From Ascarosepion bandense (lineage: Eukaryota > Mollusca > Cephalopoda > Sepiida > Sepiidae), in NCBI GenBank assembly GCA_037127315.1, contig JBBBDQ010000750.1, positions 4,127,501 to 4,191,500 of the forward strand: 64,000 bases of DNA, given 5' to 3'. Shown here piece after piece: positions 61,045 through 62,445 of this stretch (within the stretch, counting starts at the first letter, position 1; each line of letters starts with the position of its first letter). The notes beneath the pieces are model-generated. The model was not told the DNA's origin and made no database searches. It saw only the letters and a list, made by a program, of their open reading frames with translations. The translations under genes were made by a program, and so were the position numbers.

Positions 61045-61777
61045 TTTTACTATTCAATGGCTTCATACTTTTCAAACAGACCTCATTATTATATGAAGAT
61101 ATTTAAGCAATGACGCTTTAATATAAACTAGAAAAATTCATGGTTTTCCTGTTTTAATTTTCTGATGGATTTTAATTTAATTTAAGCTTCTTACAAGTTC
61201 CACAGCTATAAAATACCCATAGAAATTCTCTAATTGCATTGTTTGAATATTTGGGCTTAATAACTTTAACAAAATATTGTAATAACACTCATAAGTATGA
61301 ATGCGTGTCATTATTTAAAGAAGTAAGGGAATACAAATGAAAAAATTTGAAATTGATAAGTTTTACCATTTCATTGAAGCAGATGTTTAATATATGAGAG
61401 CGTTATCACCTCCTCGATCTTCCCTTTCTGTCTTTTTTCATTCTTTTTTCTGTCTCTCATTGAAATCAAACAGTATCTTTGATATATCTTCACTCATGAT
61501 CAAAATGGAACAGCCATTATTTATGAGGTATTGGCACGATGTAAAGGTCATGCTTACTAGGGAACAAGCAAAATTACAATATGATTGTTAAATATTGATT
61601 TGTCCTTTTTAAATTGCTTTTTTGCAGGCACACCAGCAAACCAACTAAGTATTAGCAAATTGACAGTGTGGGCCCTCAATCCTGAAGGGGAAATTTTGCA
61701 TCGACTTGGAGTTTCCTTAGCCAATAGAGGTGGTGATTACTGGAAAAAAATTCCTGGGGTGTTTACCTACTTATCAG
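2321..61777 (+). CDS. TECPR2: TECPR2-like gene, ten internal exons (partial gene)
   Basis: Joined exons: 2321-3554, 12157-12387, 17055-17270, 22244-22388, 24974-25175, 34921-35010, 41470-41700, 48735-48928, 58383-58473, 61628-61777. Every junction has AG/GT signals and the reading phase carries through all ten, giving 928 codons without a stop. The product has a Ser/Pro-rich linker (about 380 residues) followed by repeated beta-strand units of the form W..V..Q/S..G..VW.vd..G.V..R.GV, typical of TECPR (tectonin) repeats. The final exon seen contains DYWKKIPG, which I recall from vertebrate TECPR2. From family knowledge, TECPR2 is a WD40 plus TECPR protein that binds ATG8 proteins through a C-terminal LIR and supports ER exit sites and autophagosome-lysosome traffic. 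The WD40 half and the LIR exon are outside the window. TECPR1 is less likely: no dysferlin or PH domain is seen. Confidence 0.87.
3803..4505 (-). mobile_element. Non-autonomous Helitron (703 bp)
   Basis: Read on the minus strand it begins TCTAAACTTATTTATAAATG after an A and ends GGGCTATACTGCTAG before a T. A short GC-rich hairpin (CCCG/CGGG) lies about nine bases before the CTAG end. These are Helitron hallmarks: 5' TC, 3' hairpin plus CTRR, insertion between A and T, no target duplication. No Rep/helicase coding is present. A second copy with the same ends is at 22822-23332. Confidence 0.85.
4970..5092. repeat. Near-perfect hairpin with a 34-bp direct repeat of its right arm
   Basis: The left arm 4970-5005 and right arm 5011-5046 are complementary at 35 of 36 positions with a 5-base loop. 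The distal part of the right arm (GAAACTAGTTATTTCTGTAC and following) is repeated in tandem from 5059 with a 34-base step. It lies in the first TECPR2 intron in view and is transcribed with it. Confidence 0.85.
5540..5645 (+). mobile_element. Penelope-like element, N-terminal coding fragment
   Basis: About 100 bases match the segments at 39060-39170 and 48480-48545: a region reading SVIFNEICIKEIAAQ, like the start of Penelope-like proteins where Leu/Lys-rich helices precede the RT. It is heavily truncated and ends in an AT-rich run. Confidence 0.5.
5766..6962 (+). mobile_element. Second, older Helitron family copy, interrupted
   Basis: It starts TCTATATATATAAATG after an A and ends GCCAGGCTGTACAGCTAG before a T, preceded by a weak hairpin (CCCAGAGCAATGCCAGG). 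The start is split: the first 16 bases are at 5766-5781 and nearly the same bases recur at 6035-6050, with a Penelope-type inverted repeat between them. Internally two related blocks (near 6110-6200 and 6260-6360) share GGTCCGA..CTTTGATGTA-type phrases. No coding capacity is seen. Confidence 0.7.
5782..6036. mobile_element. Penelope-type terminal inverted repeat nested in a Helitron
   Basis: It begins GTAAACATGTTACAGAAATT and contains two long complementary arms (5841-5928 and about 5946-6037) around a short spacer. The same leader and left arm recur at 38578-38725 next to Penelope coding pieces, so this is probably the terminal repeat of that family. It is flanked by an ATATATATAAATG duplication. 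Confidence 0.65.
7800..8490 (-). mobile_element. RTE-type LINE fragment (decayed)
   Basis: Antisense copy of the same LINE as at 1575-2165, extending further 5' (8280-8490), but with many small deletions and stops. The direct + strand reading CATTCCATATCTCCCTATCT aligns with 1610-1635. No long frame remains. Confidence 0.75.
8544..9335. mobile_element. Long-TIR DNA element (792 bp) with 6-bp target duplication
   Basis: The two ends are complementary for about 220 bases: both start with CCTGAAGGAGACTAC near the tips, continue through T/A-rich runs and share GGGGGGCTCAGTTT and ATACAACGTTATAGTAAATC. Part of the left arm is repeated a second time (8770-8945). It is flanked by ATAATT at 8538-8543 and 9336-9341. 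The centre has no convincing gene. A 6-bp duplication and long TIRs recall Polinton/Maverick relics, but no such gene is present, so the superfamily is open. Confidence 0.75.
9735..10950 (+). repeat. Pyrimidine-rich tract containing a 32-bp minisatellite
   Basis: The whole stretch is C/T-rich on the + strand. From about 9966 to 10830 it is a regular array of about 27 copies of a 32-base unit (ACCTAATTTGCTTTCTTTCC followed by CTTCTTCCTCCT). Most copies are identical; the last two carry a CTTCGTCC variant. Degenerate versions extend on both sides. The open frames seen here are a by-product of the sequence composition. Confidence 0.95.
10960..11860 (+). mobile_element. RNase H-bearing LINE fragment (I/Jockey-like)
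   Basis: Broken + strand frames resemble the C-terminal part of I-type LINE proteins: an RNase H-like start (YT-D-KDGNKVG pattern near 11210-11250), SVEISAIDLA near 11310, and then FHIGHTSIMHSYLLKGKE with ICMTCHEKYTESYIL near 11740-11850, the usual Cys/His C-terminal motif. Frameshifts and stops are frequent. It sits between two pyrimidine-rich tracts. Confidence 0.72.
11870..12150 (+). repeat. Degenerate pyrimidine-rich repeat before a TECPR2 acceptor
   Basis: C/T-rich sequence with repeated ATCTAATTTG/ACCTAATTCA phrases, evidently an ancestral or decayed version of the 32-bp minisatellite unit upstream. It merges into the polypyrimidine tract of the 12157 exon. Confidence 0.75.
12157..12387 (+). 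CDS. TECPR2: TECPR2 exon: first full TECPR repeats
   Basis: Preceded by TTTTTCAG and followed by GTAAGCA; 231 nt, 77 codons in phase with its neighbours. It encodes SENLFYRQ, then GAWQKVDLSAQQIAVSRSG and YIWWRLHQNTVYVGTGIS, a TECPR unit (W..V....iavS.sG..W....n.vYv.tGis), and the opening of the next unit, IRDVTYIAVDEDCGW. The split Trp codon joins to the exon at 17055. Confidence 0.9.
12700..12812 (+). repeat. Hammerhead SINE, 5'-truncated copy with broken ribozyme
   Basis: The + strand copy has the B box GGTTTCAATCC at 12731-12741 and the ribozyme region at 12761-12807. CTGATGA and GAAA cores are present, but eight bases are missing between them, so stem II cannot form. It ends in ATATATA. 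Confidence 0.8.
12820..14030. other. Intronic stretch without recognised features
   Basis: AT-rich intron between the truncated SINE and a mariner relic. It includes a purine-rich patch (12940-13080), a poly-T run near 13850, and non-repetitive sequence that I could not assign. No exon or long frame is supported. Confidence 0.5.
14040..15670 (+). mobile_element. Mariner transposon relic
   Basis: Scattered + strand matches to mariner transposases: VIKYLQQKGLAP (near 14070) from the N-terminal domain; ELGMTYVSAWWVP (near 15110) and LTLSEADSAGFLK (near 15200); DKCWIHHFKPETR (near 15260), where the first catalytic Asp region lies; and LVPSDYHLFPNMKKHLS (near 15370), the SPDL/PSDYHLF catalytic block. 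The block around 15370-15420 is tandemly duplicated (53 bases). Many stops and frame breaks; inactive. Confidence 0.8.
15766..16424. repeat. Foldback element with about 80-bp inverted ends
   Basis: The left end (TTCAGGTGACTGGAATTTTG near 15813-15832) and the reverse complement of 16340-16424 match over about 80 bases. The interior has short AGTTCT-type repeats (16075-16160). Ends of the form CACCTGAAGATGG resemble Penelope-type terminal repeats, but the family is not proven. Confidence 0.6.
16446..16870 (+). repeat. T/C-rich low-complexity tract
   Basis: Dense TTTTCTTT/CTCTCTTTT sequence about 185-600 bases before the acceptor at 17055. The open frames in it are Phe/Leu/Ser-only by-products. 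Confidence 0.85.
17055..17270 (+). CDS. TECPR2: TECPR2 exon with a TECPR repeat
   Basis: 216 nt after TTTTTTCTAG, ending GAAAG|GTAAGTG. It encodes YIKLNGEIAVHKDLS, a linker RPAYRSQKIPCEYD, then LIQLACLDRVVWGLTRDLQL, VCRTGVSDQHPEGDEWCKYE: a standard TECPR unit with the VW..trd..l..RtGV signature. The donor lies directly against an LTR retrotransposon relic, which has duplicated the GTAAG. The frame was too short for simple ORF detection but both phases match neighbours. Confidence 0.9.
17276..17885 (+). mobile_element. Deleted LTR retrotransposon inserted at a splice donor
   Basis: Two direct repeats start TGTAGTAATATCATGGAACT: one at 17276-17386 (truncated) and a full one at 17674-17885 that ends TTTACA. 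The 3' repeat is preceded by a polypurine tract, AAGGGGGA, and contains AATAAA (17815-17820). The element is flanked by GTAAG at 17271-17275 and 17886-17890, a 5-bp target duplication typical of LTR elements. The part between (about 285 bp) has no gag or pol; the rest of the 5' LTR is deleted. By eye eight or nine differences separate the LTRs over 111 bases. Confidence 0.85.
18264..18965 (-). repeat. Tandem hammerhead-SINE array (retrozyme-like)
   Basis: Two full units and a partial third, head to tail on the minus strand, with ribozyme motifs at 18268-18322, 18568-18622 and 18862-18916 (steps of 300 and 294). Each unit reads: spacer, A box TAGCTCAGAGGTAGAATC-like, B box GGTTTCAATCC-like, then the hammerhead and GATGACTA. 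The first unit has GAAA changed to AAAA; the other two keep CTGATGA and GAAA but have a weakened stem II. Confidence 0.82.
18970..20270. other. AT-rich intronic stretch with a diverged direct repeat
   Basis: No exon. A segment around 19365-19500 (TCATATTATACTTAAGAAAA and following) recurs at 19875-19980, about 500 bases on. Positions 20040-20130 resemble a short antisense piece of the RTE-type LINE. A short TG run precedes the Tc1 element. Confidence 0.5.
20276..22184 (-). mobile_element. Tc1-type transposon relic
   Basis: The minus strand at 21299-21592 encodes a Tc1 transposase fragment: SGTGSFIFIDD, IMQQENDPKHPAN (catalytic Asp region) and SLDLNPIEHTFHLLKEN (the DLNPIE block with the Glu). 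The ends carry CAAAAGTATTGG (20288) and, reversed, CAAAAGTTTGGGG (22170-22182). The N-terminal part is unreadable and the right end stops about 60 bases before a TECPR2 exon. A SINE pair is inserted at 20421-21041. Confidence 0.8.
20421..21041 (+). repeat. tRNA-SINE (family A) dimer inside Tc1
   Basis: Two head-to-tail SINEs of about 310 bp. Each has an A box (TGGTGCARTGG), a B box (GAGTTCGAATTC), a central AAGCAATGGCAACCTACTGC core, a conserved stem-loop (CATGTCTCTTTCRAGACATG) and an ACTGACTG-type tail. The pair is flanked by ATTTACATTTA at 20410-20420 and 21042-21052, an 11-bp target duplication. Confidence 0.88.
22244..22388 (+). CDS. TECPR2: TECPR2 exon with a TECPR repeat
   Basis: 145 nt after CACTTTAG, ending TACCAA|GTAAGTA in phase 0. 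It encodes PANCHVPEMMNIALGDNNTG and WCVDTQGQVWFCTNVT, then HPFGQGMWYQ: a TECPR unit (iAlGd...gW.vDt.G.VWf.tnv). Continues into AFSDYF at 24974. Confidence 0.9.
22822..23332 (+). mobile_element. Non-autonomous Helitron (511 bp)
   Basis: Begins TCTAAACTTATTTATAAATG after A (22821) and ends GCCGGGCTATACTGCTAG before T (23333), with the CCCGAGCAACGCCGGG hairpin nine bases before CTAG. It contains a TA run (23130-23149) and a TG run. It shares ends and most internal blocks with the 3803-4505 copy in reverse orientation. No protein coded. Confidence 0.88.
23339..24450 (+). mobile_element. LINE ORF 3' end, split by a SINE insertion
   Basis: Left part 23340-23484 reads like the C-terminal half of an endonuclease/RT protein (a LYGIETWLL-like start, then SSEELRVKAG with one frameshift). 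The right part 24167-24450 continues it: NITDAMYQTRLR, FGHIERMD, DGPRGIDRPCKTWIK, then a 3' tail of GATGATGACGATGATGATGG. The two halves join seamlessly at ATCGCC|AATATA when the SINE is removed. Confidence 0.75.
23485..24166 (+). repeat. tRNA-SINE (family A) dimer with transduced Tc1 flank
   Basis: The inserted block begins with about 50 bases identical in kind to the Tc1 interior at 20370-20420 (ACTCAGAATTTCAACTTTTA), followed by two family A SINEs. It is flanked by GCCAA at 23480-23484 and 24167-24171. The first SINE is almost identical to that at 20421; the second is clearly more diverged from its counterpart. Confidence 0.8.
24974..25175 (+). CDS. TECPR2: TECPR2 exon, helical insert and TECPR strand
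   Basis: 202 nt between CTTGCAG and GTAAGTG. It encodes VAFSDYFMMD, an amphipathic stretch MTDMMRSVAERLDPQKLSQL, LTSPRSGGLIAATHVGTWFV and PSYKNVIQACKSIMQ. The part before TSPRSGG looks helical rather than beta, so it is probably an insertion between propeller blades; this is inferred from composition only. Confidence 0.88.
25243..26245. repeat. 31-bp minisatellite, about 32 copies
   Basis: Unit TTTGACAACTGGATAGTACT followed by GACACGCTTCC. The central block (25490-25860) is almost homogeneous; copies at both edges are increasingly diverged. It begins about 70 bases after the exon E donor. All three antisense frames stay open for 211-307 codons because the unit has no antisense stop and 31 is not divisible by three. 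Confidence 0.95.
26440..27100 (-). repeat. Degenerate LINE 3' end and family A SINE remnant
   Basis: 26440-26500 (TTCACCCCAGACAAGGCACT) matches the 3' end of the Jockey/CR1-like LINE family. 26930-27090 (TTAACCCATAGCTGAGGGGA and TCCATTACACC) is a worn minus-strand family A SINE. No coding. Confidence 0.6.
27290..27455 (+). mobile_element. RTE-type LINE fragment interrupted by the Tx1-like LINE
   Basis: Reads CKKAECMFISKRGSPTCKLQ, IGDTKIKQMQQFKYLGSVLTEDTE, the region after the RT palm. A later piece of the same kind of protein appears at 34100-34215, so the big LINE probably landed in it, though other sequence also lies between. Confidence 0.7.
28219..31641 (-). pseudogene. LINE ORF2: endonuclease/reverse transcriptase with two TAG stops
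   Basis: A single frame of 1140 codons from ATG at 31641 to the stop at 28219, broken only by two in-frame TAG codons (at 31185-31183 and 28569-28567). Residues 1-230 are an APE-type endonuclease: SVNAKGLRDRGK, VIQETHF (catalytic Glu), GDWNAILD, and YTDHKMV in place of SDH. RT motifs follow: GKSPGLDGLPYELY, YRPITLLN (about residue 516), LINLDQSKAFDRVDHG, RQGCPLS (642) and the catalytic YADD (688-691), all intact. The C-terminus carries CERCNLGLKETSAHAFFHC. In life it would nick DNA and copy its own RNA (target-primed reverse transcription). Here it is probably dead because of the stops. Confidence 0.88.
31586..33442 (-). pseudogene. LINE ORF1: RNA-binding protein, two frameshifts
   Basis: Three overlapping minus frames form one protein. 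33442-33200 holds the N-terminus (MTEAQIELGSPVPSNE region). 33203-32223 holds the body, with an RRM-like region (about residues 115-190, starting TKITLHGVPMDISEDHV) and a CCHC knuckle CWVCGVSDHVAKAC (195-208), then a Pro/Ser/Lys-rich tail. 32329-31586 continues the tail and its C-terminal domain. The last frame overlaps the ORF2 start by about 55 bases. Such ORF1 proteins coat the LINE RNA. The 33203 frame has no ATG start of its own (it opens at GTG), which supports a frameshift rather than separate genes. Confidence 0.8.
33966..34038. repeat. Pre-miRNA-sized hairpin
   Basis: Arms 33966-33998 and 34006-34038 (33 bases each) are complementary except at two positions, with a 7-base loop. The arms start CTGCTAGTCAGTATAATT. 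It is AT-rich, located in the intron just beyond the 5' end of the Tx1-like LINE. Confidence 0.8.
34100..34215 (+). mobile_element. RTE-type LINE fragment
   Basis: Short + strand match (AAACAAAAAGGACCCTTAAT, then AATTTCTAGGGCACATAATG) to the KRTLNIRKR..FLGHIMRKEGL part of the same LINE family as at 1575-2165. Confidence 0.65.
34230..34807 (-). mobile_element. Jockey/CR1-like LINE, ORF C-terminus
   Basis: The minus frame reads SLCWARKFFSSEPILHIYKS, IHPYIEYCCYIWLGAPAIHL, FKKIKRRICNVISPDLASRL, then SLFYKYFHSNC, which is the C-terminal region of RT proteins of the Jockey/CR1 type. A frame break is followed by WNSLPFTCFPDSYN. The same 3' module recurs in many places in this window (35510, 43541, 46190, 49150, 51770, 54816). 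Confidence 0.75.
34921..35010 (+). CDS. TECPR2: TECPR2 short exon (30 codons)
   Basis: 90 nt after AATTTTACAG, ending GAACATG|GTGAGTA. It encodes HHWTITPPLGMAVSSSWK followed by LVSAGAYTAEH. Phase 1 on both sides, matching 24974-25175 and 41470-41700. WTITPPLG is the closing strand of one blade; no frame marks it because it is short. Confidence 0.85.
35510..35890 (-). mobile_element. Jockey/CR1-like LINE 3' end
   Basis: Antisense copy with the tail CATTTCACCCCAAACAAGGC at 35527-35546, then the C-terminal coding part (GGAGATTGTAGCTATCAGGG and TTCCACAAGCGGAAAG). Worn by small indels. 35040-35430 beforehand contains a local duplication (GATCAGGAGACTGGAGGTTT-like phrase at 35156 and 35325). Confidence 0.7.
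35970..36062 (-). mobile_element. Inverted Penelope-like fragment
   Basis: The reverse complement of about 90 bases here (GGCAAAGTCTTTCAGGCTGG) matches 36530-36620 of the Penelope-like element downstream, so this is a second, opposite-facing copy of its N-terminal coding region. Confidence 0.75.
36304..36361. repeat. (AC)n(AT)n microsatellite
   Basis: About 17 AC dinucleotides followed by about 11 TA dinucleotides. Confidence 0.95.
36485..38170 (+). mobile_element. Penelope-like element: RT and GIY-YIG endonuclease, decayed
   Basis: First frame (36485-37198) gives NPDIYICKPDMGAGVVILNR and RPRLYGLPKTHKDDIPLRPI, the RT2 motif of Penelope-like elements. After frame breaks and a TAG, the second (37352-37939) gives MGSLLGPALADIFVGFYES and TYFRYVNDTLAAF, where the catalytic Y-x-D-D has become YVND. 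It continues with FLDILIECNG and YHKPTFT. The third piece (37952-38170) has SNIVYEFNCQCAAGYVG, the start of a GIY-YIG nuclease. Such elements use this nuclease with RT for retrotransposition. Not functional here. Confidence 0.85.
38205..38507 (+). mobile_element. Internally deleted Tc1 copy
   Basis: 38270-38350 reads PANNKKRLAWGKEHKTWTPE, the N-terminal/central part of a Tc1 transposase. It then jumps to the 3' terminus ending GGCCTAATAATTATGGTCGA (38481-38500), which matches the right end of the 52400-52772 MITE. Confidence 0.75.
38524..38578. repeat. (TA)n microsatellite
   Basis: About 27 TA dinucleotides, adjoining the start of a Penelope-type terminal repeat. Confidence 0.95.
38579..39330 (+). 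mobile_element. Penelope-type terminal repeat and N-terminal coding fragment
   Basis: 38579-38725 matches 5785-5935 (GGTTATAAACAACC, TACTCGTATTTGAGTAGATA). 38720-38830 forms a second inverted pair around GACAAATTTTTGTTACGAAA. From 39030 a frame reads NAIKLIRKYEKHLHKIK and LSILFNETCINEKMLPKY, like Penelope N-terminal helices. Confidence 0.65.
39331..40000. other. AT-rich intron, nothing recognised
   Basis: No exon, long frame or repeat family was recognised. Two T-rich runs lie near 39855-39880 and 39975-39990. Confidence 0.5.
40010..40700 (-). repeat. Two diverged copies of a LINE 3' module
   Basis: Segments 40010-40345 and 40395-40620 share AGAGCCA, AAGTGCATATTATRAGGATA and AAGAGGTTAAGATTATAGTG phrases about 395 bases apart. 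They resemble worn antisense copies of the Jockey/CR1-like 3' family. Confidence 0.55.
40884..41205 (-). repeat. Family A tRNA-SINE
   Basis: Minus-strand copy with the tail (GTCAGTCATTTAAGTACC), the stem-loop near 40930 (here interrupted by ATG), the AGGTTGCCATTACTTTCTG core and the A/B-box head at the far end. Moderately diverged. Confidence 0.82.
41470..41700 (+). CDS. TECPR2: TECPR2 exon with one and a half TECPR repeats
   Basis: 231 nt after GATGTTACAG, ending CAGCTTG|GTAAGTT. It encodes YIWAQHVNGEMVIFSPEARH, FKMVPQPSFSNHFICIS, then ASHDSLWGLTSNGTIYVRNA and EGVNWVRLDLEQLG. The unit SLWGLTSNGTIYVR is a clear TECPR signature and NWVRLDL opens the next blade. Confidence 0.9.
42330..43180 (-). 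repeat. LINE 3' and family A SINE remnants
   Basis: 42640-42790 (AAGAGGATGCTTCCCAAATC) resembles the antisense LINE module at 40110-40200. 42955-43180 (TTTAATCCATAGCTAGGGGA, TTCAACTGGAATTTGAACTC) is a worn minus-strand family A SINE. The rest of 41750-42640 has no recognised feature. Confidence 0.55.
43541..44440 (-). mobile_element. Jockey/CR1-like LINE 3' end with triplicated tail
   Basis: The minus frame 44410-44072 reads DTDLADRLQSLSHRRDVASL, CLFYKYFHGFCSDELRSLVP, SRLWNSLPNDCFPDGYN: a well-preserved ORF end. The 3' UTR (TGTAGCCCCATGCGCAATAG region) plus its oligo-A tail is present three times in tandem, beginning near 43551, 43721 and 43892. The copies are almost identical. Confidence 0.85.
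44776..45073 (-). repeat. Family A tRNA-SINE
   Basis: Minus-strand copy: tail GAGTTAAGTGCCATACGTGA, stem-loop CATGTCTCGAAAGAGACA (44815-44832), core AGGTTGCCATTACTTTCTGC, head ending CACCACAATG at 45070. 45090-45400 beyond it is a worn copy of the Jockey/CR1-like LINE 3' module. Confidence 0.85.
45440..45849 (+). mobile_element. Merlin DNA transposon, internally deleted
   Basis: Inverted ends of 29 bases start GGTCCTTACGTATTATCGGG on the left and GGTGCTTACGTATTATCGGG (reversed) on the right, differing once. They are flanked by CAAAATTT at 45432-45439 and 45850-45857, an 8-bp duplication as for Merlin. Inside, 45467-45757 encodes the C-terminal part of an IS1595/ISXO2-like transposase: HHLNVNHKYNFVDSNTGAHT, QTVERLWGSTKW (with the catalytic Glu), HHLESYLAEFMWRKH, FESLLEAIATFW. 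The N-terminal zinc-binding domain and the two catalytic Asp are deleted, so it cannot move itself. Confidence 0.9.
46190..46510 (-). mobile_element. Jockey/CR1-like LINE 3' fragment
   Basis: Antisense, with GATGGCGACTGACGTTGCAT, GAAGATTGCAGAGGTTAGGG and GTGAGACCTAGTTTCCAATC, parallel to 44080-44260. Decayed. 46510-47370 holds only AT-rich intron with a T-run near 46630 and nothing else recognised. Confidence 0.65.
47378..47754. mobile_element. Foldback element with about 150-bp inverted arms
   Basis: Arms 47378-47530 and about 47604-47754 are complementary over their length (for example CTCACGGATAATCTTTC at 47441-47457 and its reverse at 47676-47694). The 70-base middle contains GATCATCTTCAGGGGTGCAA, a Penelope-style phrase. 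No gene. Confidence 0.75.
48440..48570 (+). mobile_element. Penelope-like N-terminal fragment and (AT)n
   Basis: CAGTCATTTTTAATGAAACA and the following GTTGCTGCCCAAATATATAT match 5600-5650 and 39110-39175. The fragment ends in a TA run (48545-48571). Confidence 0.55.
48735..48928 (+). CDS. TECPR2: TECPR2 exon with TECPR repeats
   Basis: 194 nt after TTGTTTCCAG, ending TGGATG|GTATGTT in phase 0. It encodes NIFFTHLSCGSDCVWAVDNN, GDVYHKFGVLPPTDKLFTPV, WLQVDPEPSGIVFTHVVAGP, ENWM. The VWAVDNNGDVYHKFGV segment is a textbook TECPR unit. Continues into VWAIDNKK at 58383. Confidence 0.92.
49150..49395 (+). mobile_element. LINE 3' end (Jockey/CR1-like)
   Basis: Sense copy of the same 3' module: TGTAGCCCCCTGCACATCAG, TTGCTCGGGGTAATATGATT and an oligo-A tail at 49378-49391. 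Confidence 0.75.
49400..50150. other. Unassigned repeat-like block
   Basis: Contains a purine run GGGGGGAGGGGG (49839-49850) and a GC-richer segment (50030-50150, with GATGTTGCAAGACCCGAAAC) that looks like part of a SINE or other short element in composition, but no family was recognised. Confidence 0.35.
50160..51610 (-). mobile_element. Two diverged copies of a LINE endonuclease fragment
   Basis: 50160-50600 and 51110-51610 are direct repeats; both read in reverse like an endonuclease start: ...LLAQDVDSYNINVCCLQE. The CLQE motif holds the catalytic Glu of APE-type LINE nucleases. They are separated by a SINE and 170 bases of other sequence. Confidence 0.65.
50628..50932 (-). repeat. Family A tRNA-SINE with 13-bp target duplication
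   Basis: Full-length minus-strand copy, 305 bp, flanked by CTGTACTAGTATT at 50615-50627 and 50933-50945. The stem-loop CATGTCTCGAAAGAGACATG (50669-50688) is perfect. The head has CCACTGCACCACAATGCACA in reverse, giving the A box on the minus strand. Confidence 0.92.
51770..52250 (+). mobile_element. Jockey/CR1-like LINE 3' end
   Basis: Sense copy coding for IIDPDLAAHLQSLSHRPEVA, SLCLFFKYFYSNFSDELFPL, then SHLWHSLSFACFPDSYNLQK. It ends GCACCAGTAGCATTTCAACC, TTGCCTGGGGTGAAATGATT and oligo-A. The 151-codon frame is open, so it is less decayed than most copies here. Confidence 0.8.
52400..52772. mobile_element. Tc1/mariner MITE (373 bp)
   Basis: Inverted ends CACTACCAGCCATAATTATT on both sides (mirrored at 52753-52772), flanked by TA on each side. 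The right half matches the Tc1 end at 38353-38507. No transposase frame. Confidence 0.88.
53000..53240 (+). mobile_element. RTE-type LINE fragment
   Basis: Reads in pieces as QFKYLRRVLTEDIEIWRQIG, then a KLSKILRNKKSLLETKKRV-like stretch. Continues 27290-27455-type sequence and overlaps 1575-2165-type sequence. Several indels. Confidence 0.7.
53467..53693 (-). repeat. Hammerhead SINE, near full unit, core mutation
   Basis: Minus-strand copy with ribozyme region 53467-53521, B box (reverse of GGATTGAAACCC near 53543) and A box (53575-53592), followed by the spacer seen in the 18264 array. Core CTGATGA is CTAATGA, which removes an essential G. Flanked by ATATATA on both sides; a TA run (53695-53733) follows. 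Confidence 0.8.
54250..54720 (-). pseudogene. GIY-YIG endonuclease relic (Penelope-like, second type)
   Basis: The minus strand has a frame reading NLIYALKCNECTKIYMEVTQ, DLNKRIALHRSNIKLAN and, after a break, IYKNADYDMLMMQEEIFIK. This matches the shape of GIY-YIG domains of Penelope-like elements (iYalkCn.C...Y.g.T...l..R...H...I). The Gly of the YVG motif is lost. Differs from the copy at 37952-38170. Confidence 0.65.
54768..55782. repeat. Tandem duplication (about 200 bp) split by a LINE
   Basis: Block X (ACAACAACAGGGCATATTTT, 54768-54815) recurs at 55581-55628. Block Y (TTTTCATTATAAATAACAAA, 55429-55580) recurs at 55631-55782. Order is X, LINE, Y, X, Y. The copies look identical by eye. 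Confidence 0.88.
54816..55325 (+). mobile_element. Jockey/CR1-like LINE 3' end inside the duplication
   Basis: Sense copy starting GAACAAAATCCAAAGGAGGA, with IDPNLVAHLQPLPHR-like coding, CTTCCTTCTCCATGCTTGTT and a tail GTGGGAAATGATTATGAAAA. Worn by indels. Confidence 0.75.
56340..56860 (-). mobile_element. Mariner-like (DUF4817-type) N-terminal fragment
   Basis: The minus frame 56708-56511 reads FFKTGESIIATQKTFWAHF, LLWVENLRVCPALKGKPSERP, the helix-turn-helix region found at the start of many mariner-like transposases. It breaks after that. Flanking sequence may be the rest of the element but was not recognised. Confidence 0.6.
57140..57420 (-). mobile_element. LINE 3' end with ATG/CAT repeat
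   Basis: Contains (CAT)n at 57206-57222, then CTGTTTCCATGCTAACATGG and AATCTCAACTTCCTTAAATC, the reverse of the tail seen at 24330-24450. The nearby copy at 57155-57185 has a second small ATG run in the opposite sense. Confidence 0.7.
57425..58382. other. AT-rich intron before the exon at 58383
   Basis: No repeat family or exon recognised. It ends in CTATTTTTTATTTGTTTTAAG, a pyrimidine-rich acceptor. 55800-56340, further upstream, is likewise unassigned AT-rich sequence. Confidence 0.5.
58383..58473 (+). CDS. TECPR2: TECPR2 short exon, TECPR repeat
   Basis: 91 nt after GTTTTAAG, ending ATAACAG|GTAAATC. It encodes VWAIDNKKQVYMREGIS followed by EKLSIGTKWCQIT, the second half of a TECPR unit (VWaiD....Vy.ReGis) and the W..I strand of the next. 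Phases match 48928 and 61628. Confidence 0.9.
59080..59410 (+). mobile_element. RTE-type LINE fragment
   Basis: + strand reads RMLRIPWAKHVSSDEILEIM, ETKRELILNIRKRRLKFPEH, VMRKKGLKNVILTGWIE, the same protein region as 1575-2000. A frameshift and a following family A SINE end it. Confidence 0.8.
59432..59740 (+). repeat. Family A tRNA-SINE
   Basis: Starts GATGTGCATTGTTGTGCAGT; B box region TGTTCAAATTCC is mutated; core and tail (CACTTAACTGACTGAC) are complete. The stem-loop is CATGTCTCTTTCAAGATATG, slightly imperfect. Confidence 0.85.
59800..61627. other. Intron with microsatellites, no recognised gene
   Basis: Holds a T/C run near 60570-60600, a (CACT)n/(CT)n run at 60845-60890 and a (GT)n run at 61013-61041. 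Apart from these I see nothing that can be named. The intron ends CTTTTTTGCAG. Confidence 0.6.
61628..61777 (+). CDS. TECPR2: TECPR2 penultimate (or near-last) exon
   Basis: 150 nt after TTTTTTGCAG, ending TTATCAG|GTAAAGT. It encodes TPANQLSISKLTVWALNPEG, EILHRLGVSLANRGGDYWKK, IPGVFTYLS. TVWALNPEGEILHRLGV is a TECPR unit. In vertebrate TECPR2 this block is followed by one final TECPR unit and a C-terminal LIR; that exon is not found before 64000. Confidence 0.92.
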
Positions 61778-62039
61778 GTAAAGTTCTTCCAATTAAAAAA
61801 ATCATATCATTATCTTCTAATATCATTATATTTTTTCTTGAAGGTTAAATATATTACTCTTGACTTATTATTTAATAAGTCAAGAATAATCTCGATGCAT
61901 TTAATACCTGGTCAGTGTAAAATAAATTCAACTGAAAAGGATATGAAAATTTGCATAGCCAAAGCCCGGATTACCTTCAATAAAATGGATGTAATCTAGA
62001 AATCTAACCAAACAACCTCAAGTGGAAATTCTTTTGAGC

Positions 62040-62445
62040 AACTGTAGAGGCAGTGTTAATGTATGCTACCACTGCCTGGAAATTAACTAAAACCCTAAAG
62101 TCTCAGCTTGATGGAATCTACACTCAGATGCTGAAAGCTATACTTGGCATCTTCTTGAGACAACATCCAACTAAATCGCAACTCTATGAACCGATTCCTA
62201 ATTATTCTACAATTTTACATGAACACAGAATGTGCTTTTCAGTAAACTTCTGGCAAGCAATACAAGAATTTATGGGTGATCTACTGCTCTGGACATCTAG
62301 CCAGGGTGCAAGATGGGTTGGTCACCCAACAACCACCTATGTTGACCAGCTATGTTGTGACACAGAATGCCATCCTAATGATCTTCCGACCTTGAATCAA
62401 GACTGTGATAGACTCGTGAATGTCCGAGCTAAGTCAACCAAATAA
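62040..62445 (+). mobile_element. LINE ORF C-terminal fragment (another family)
   Basis: The 130-codon frame reads LMYATTAWKLTKTLKSQLDG, IYTQMLKAILGIFLRQHPTK, LYEPIPNYSTILHEHRMCF, DLLLWTSSQGARWVGHPTTT and DLPTLNQDCDRLVNVRAKST. This is the end of an endonuclease/RT protein common in invertebrate LINEs, distinct from the RTE-type fragment above. Fairly intact, truncated 5'. Confidence 0.8.
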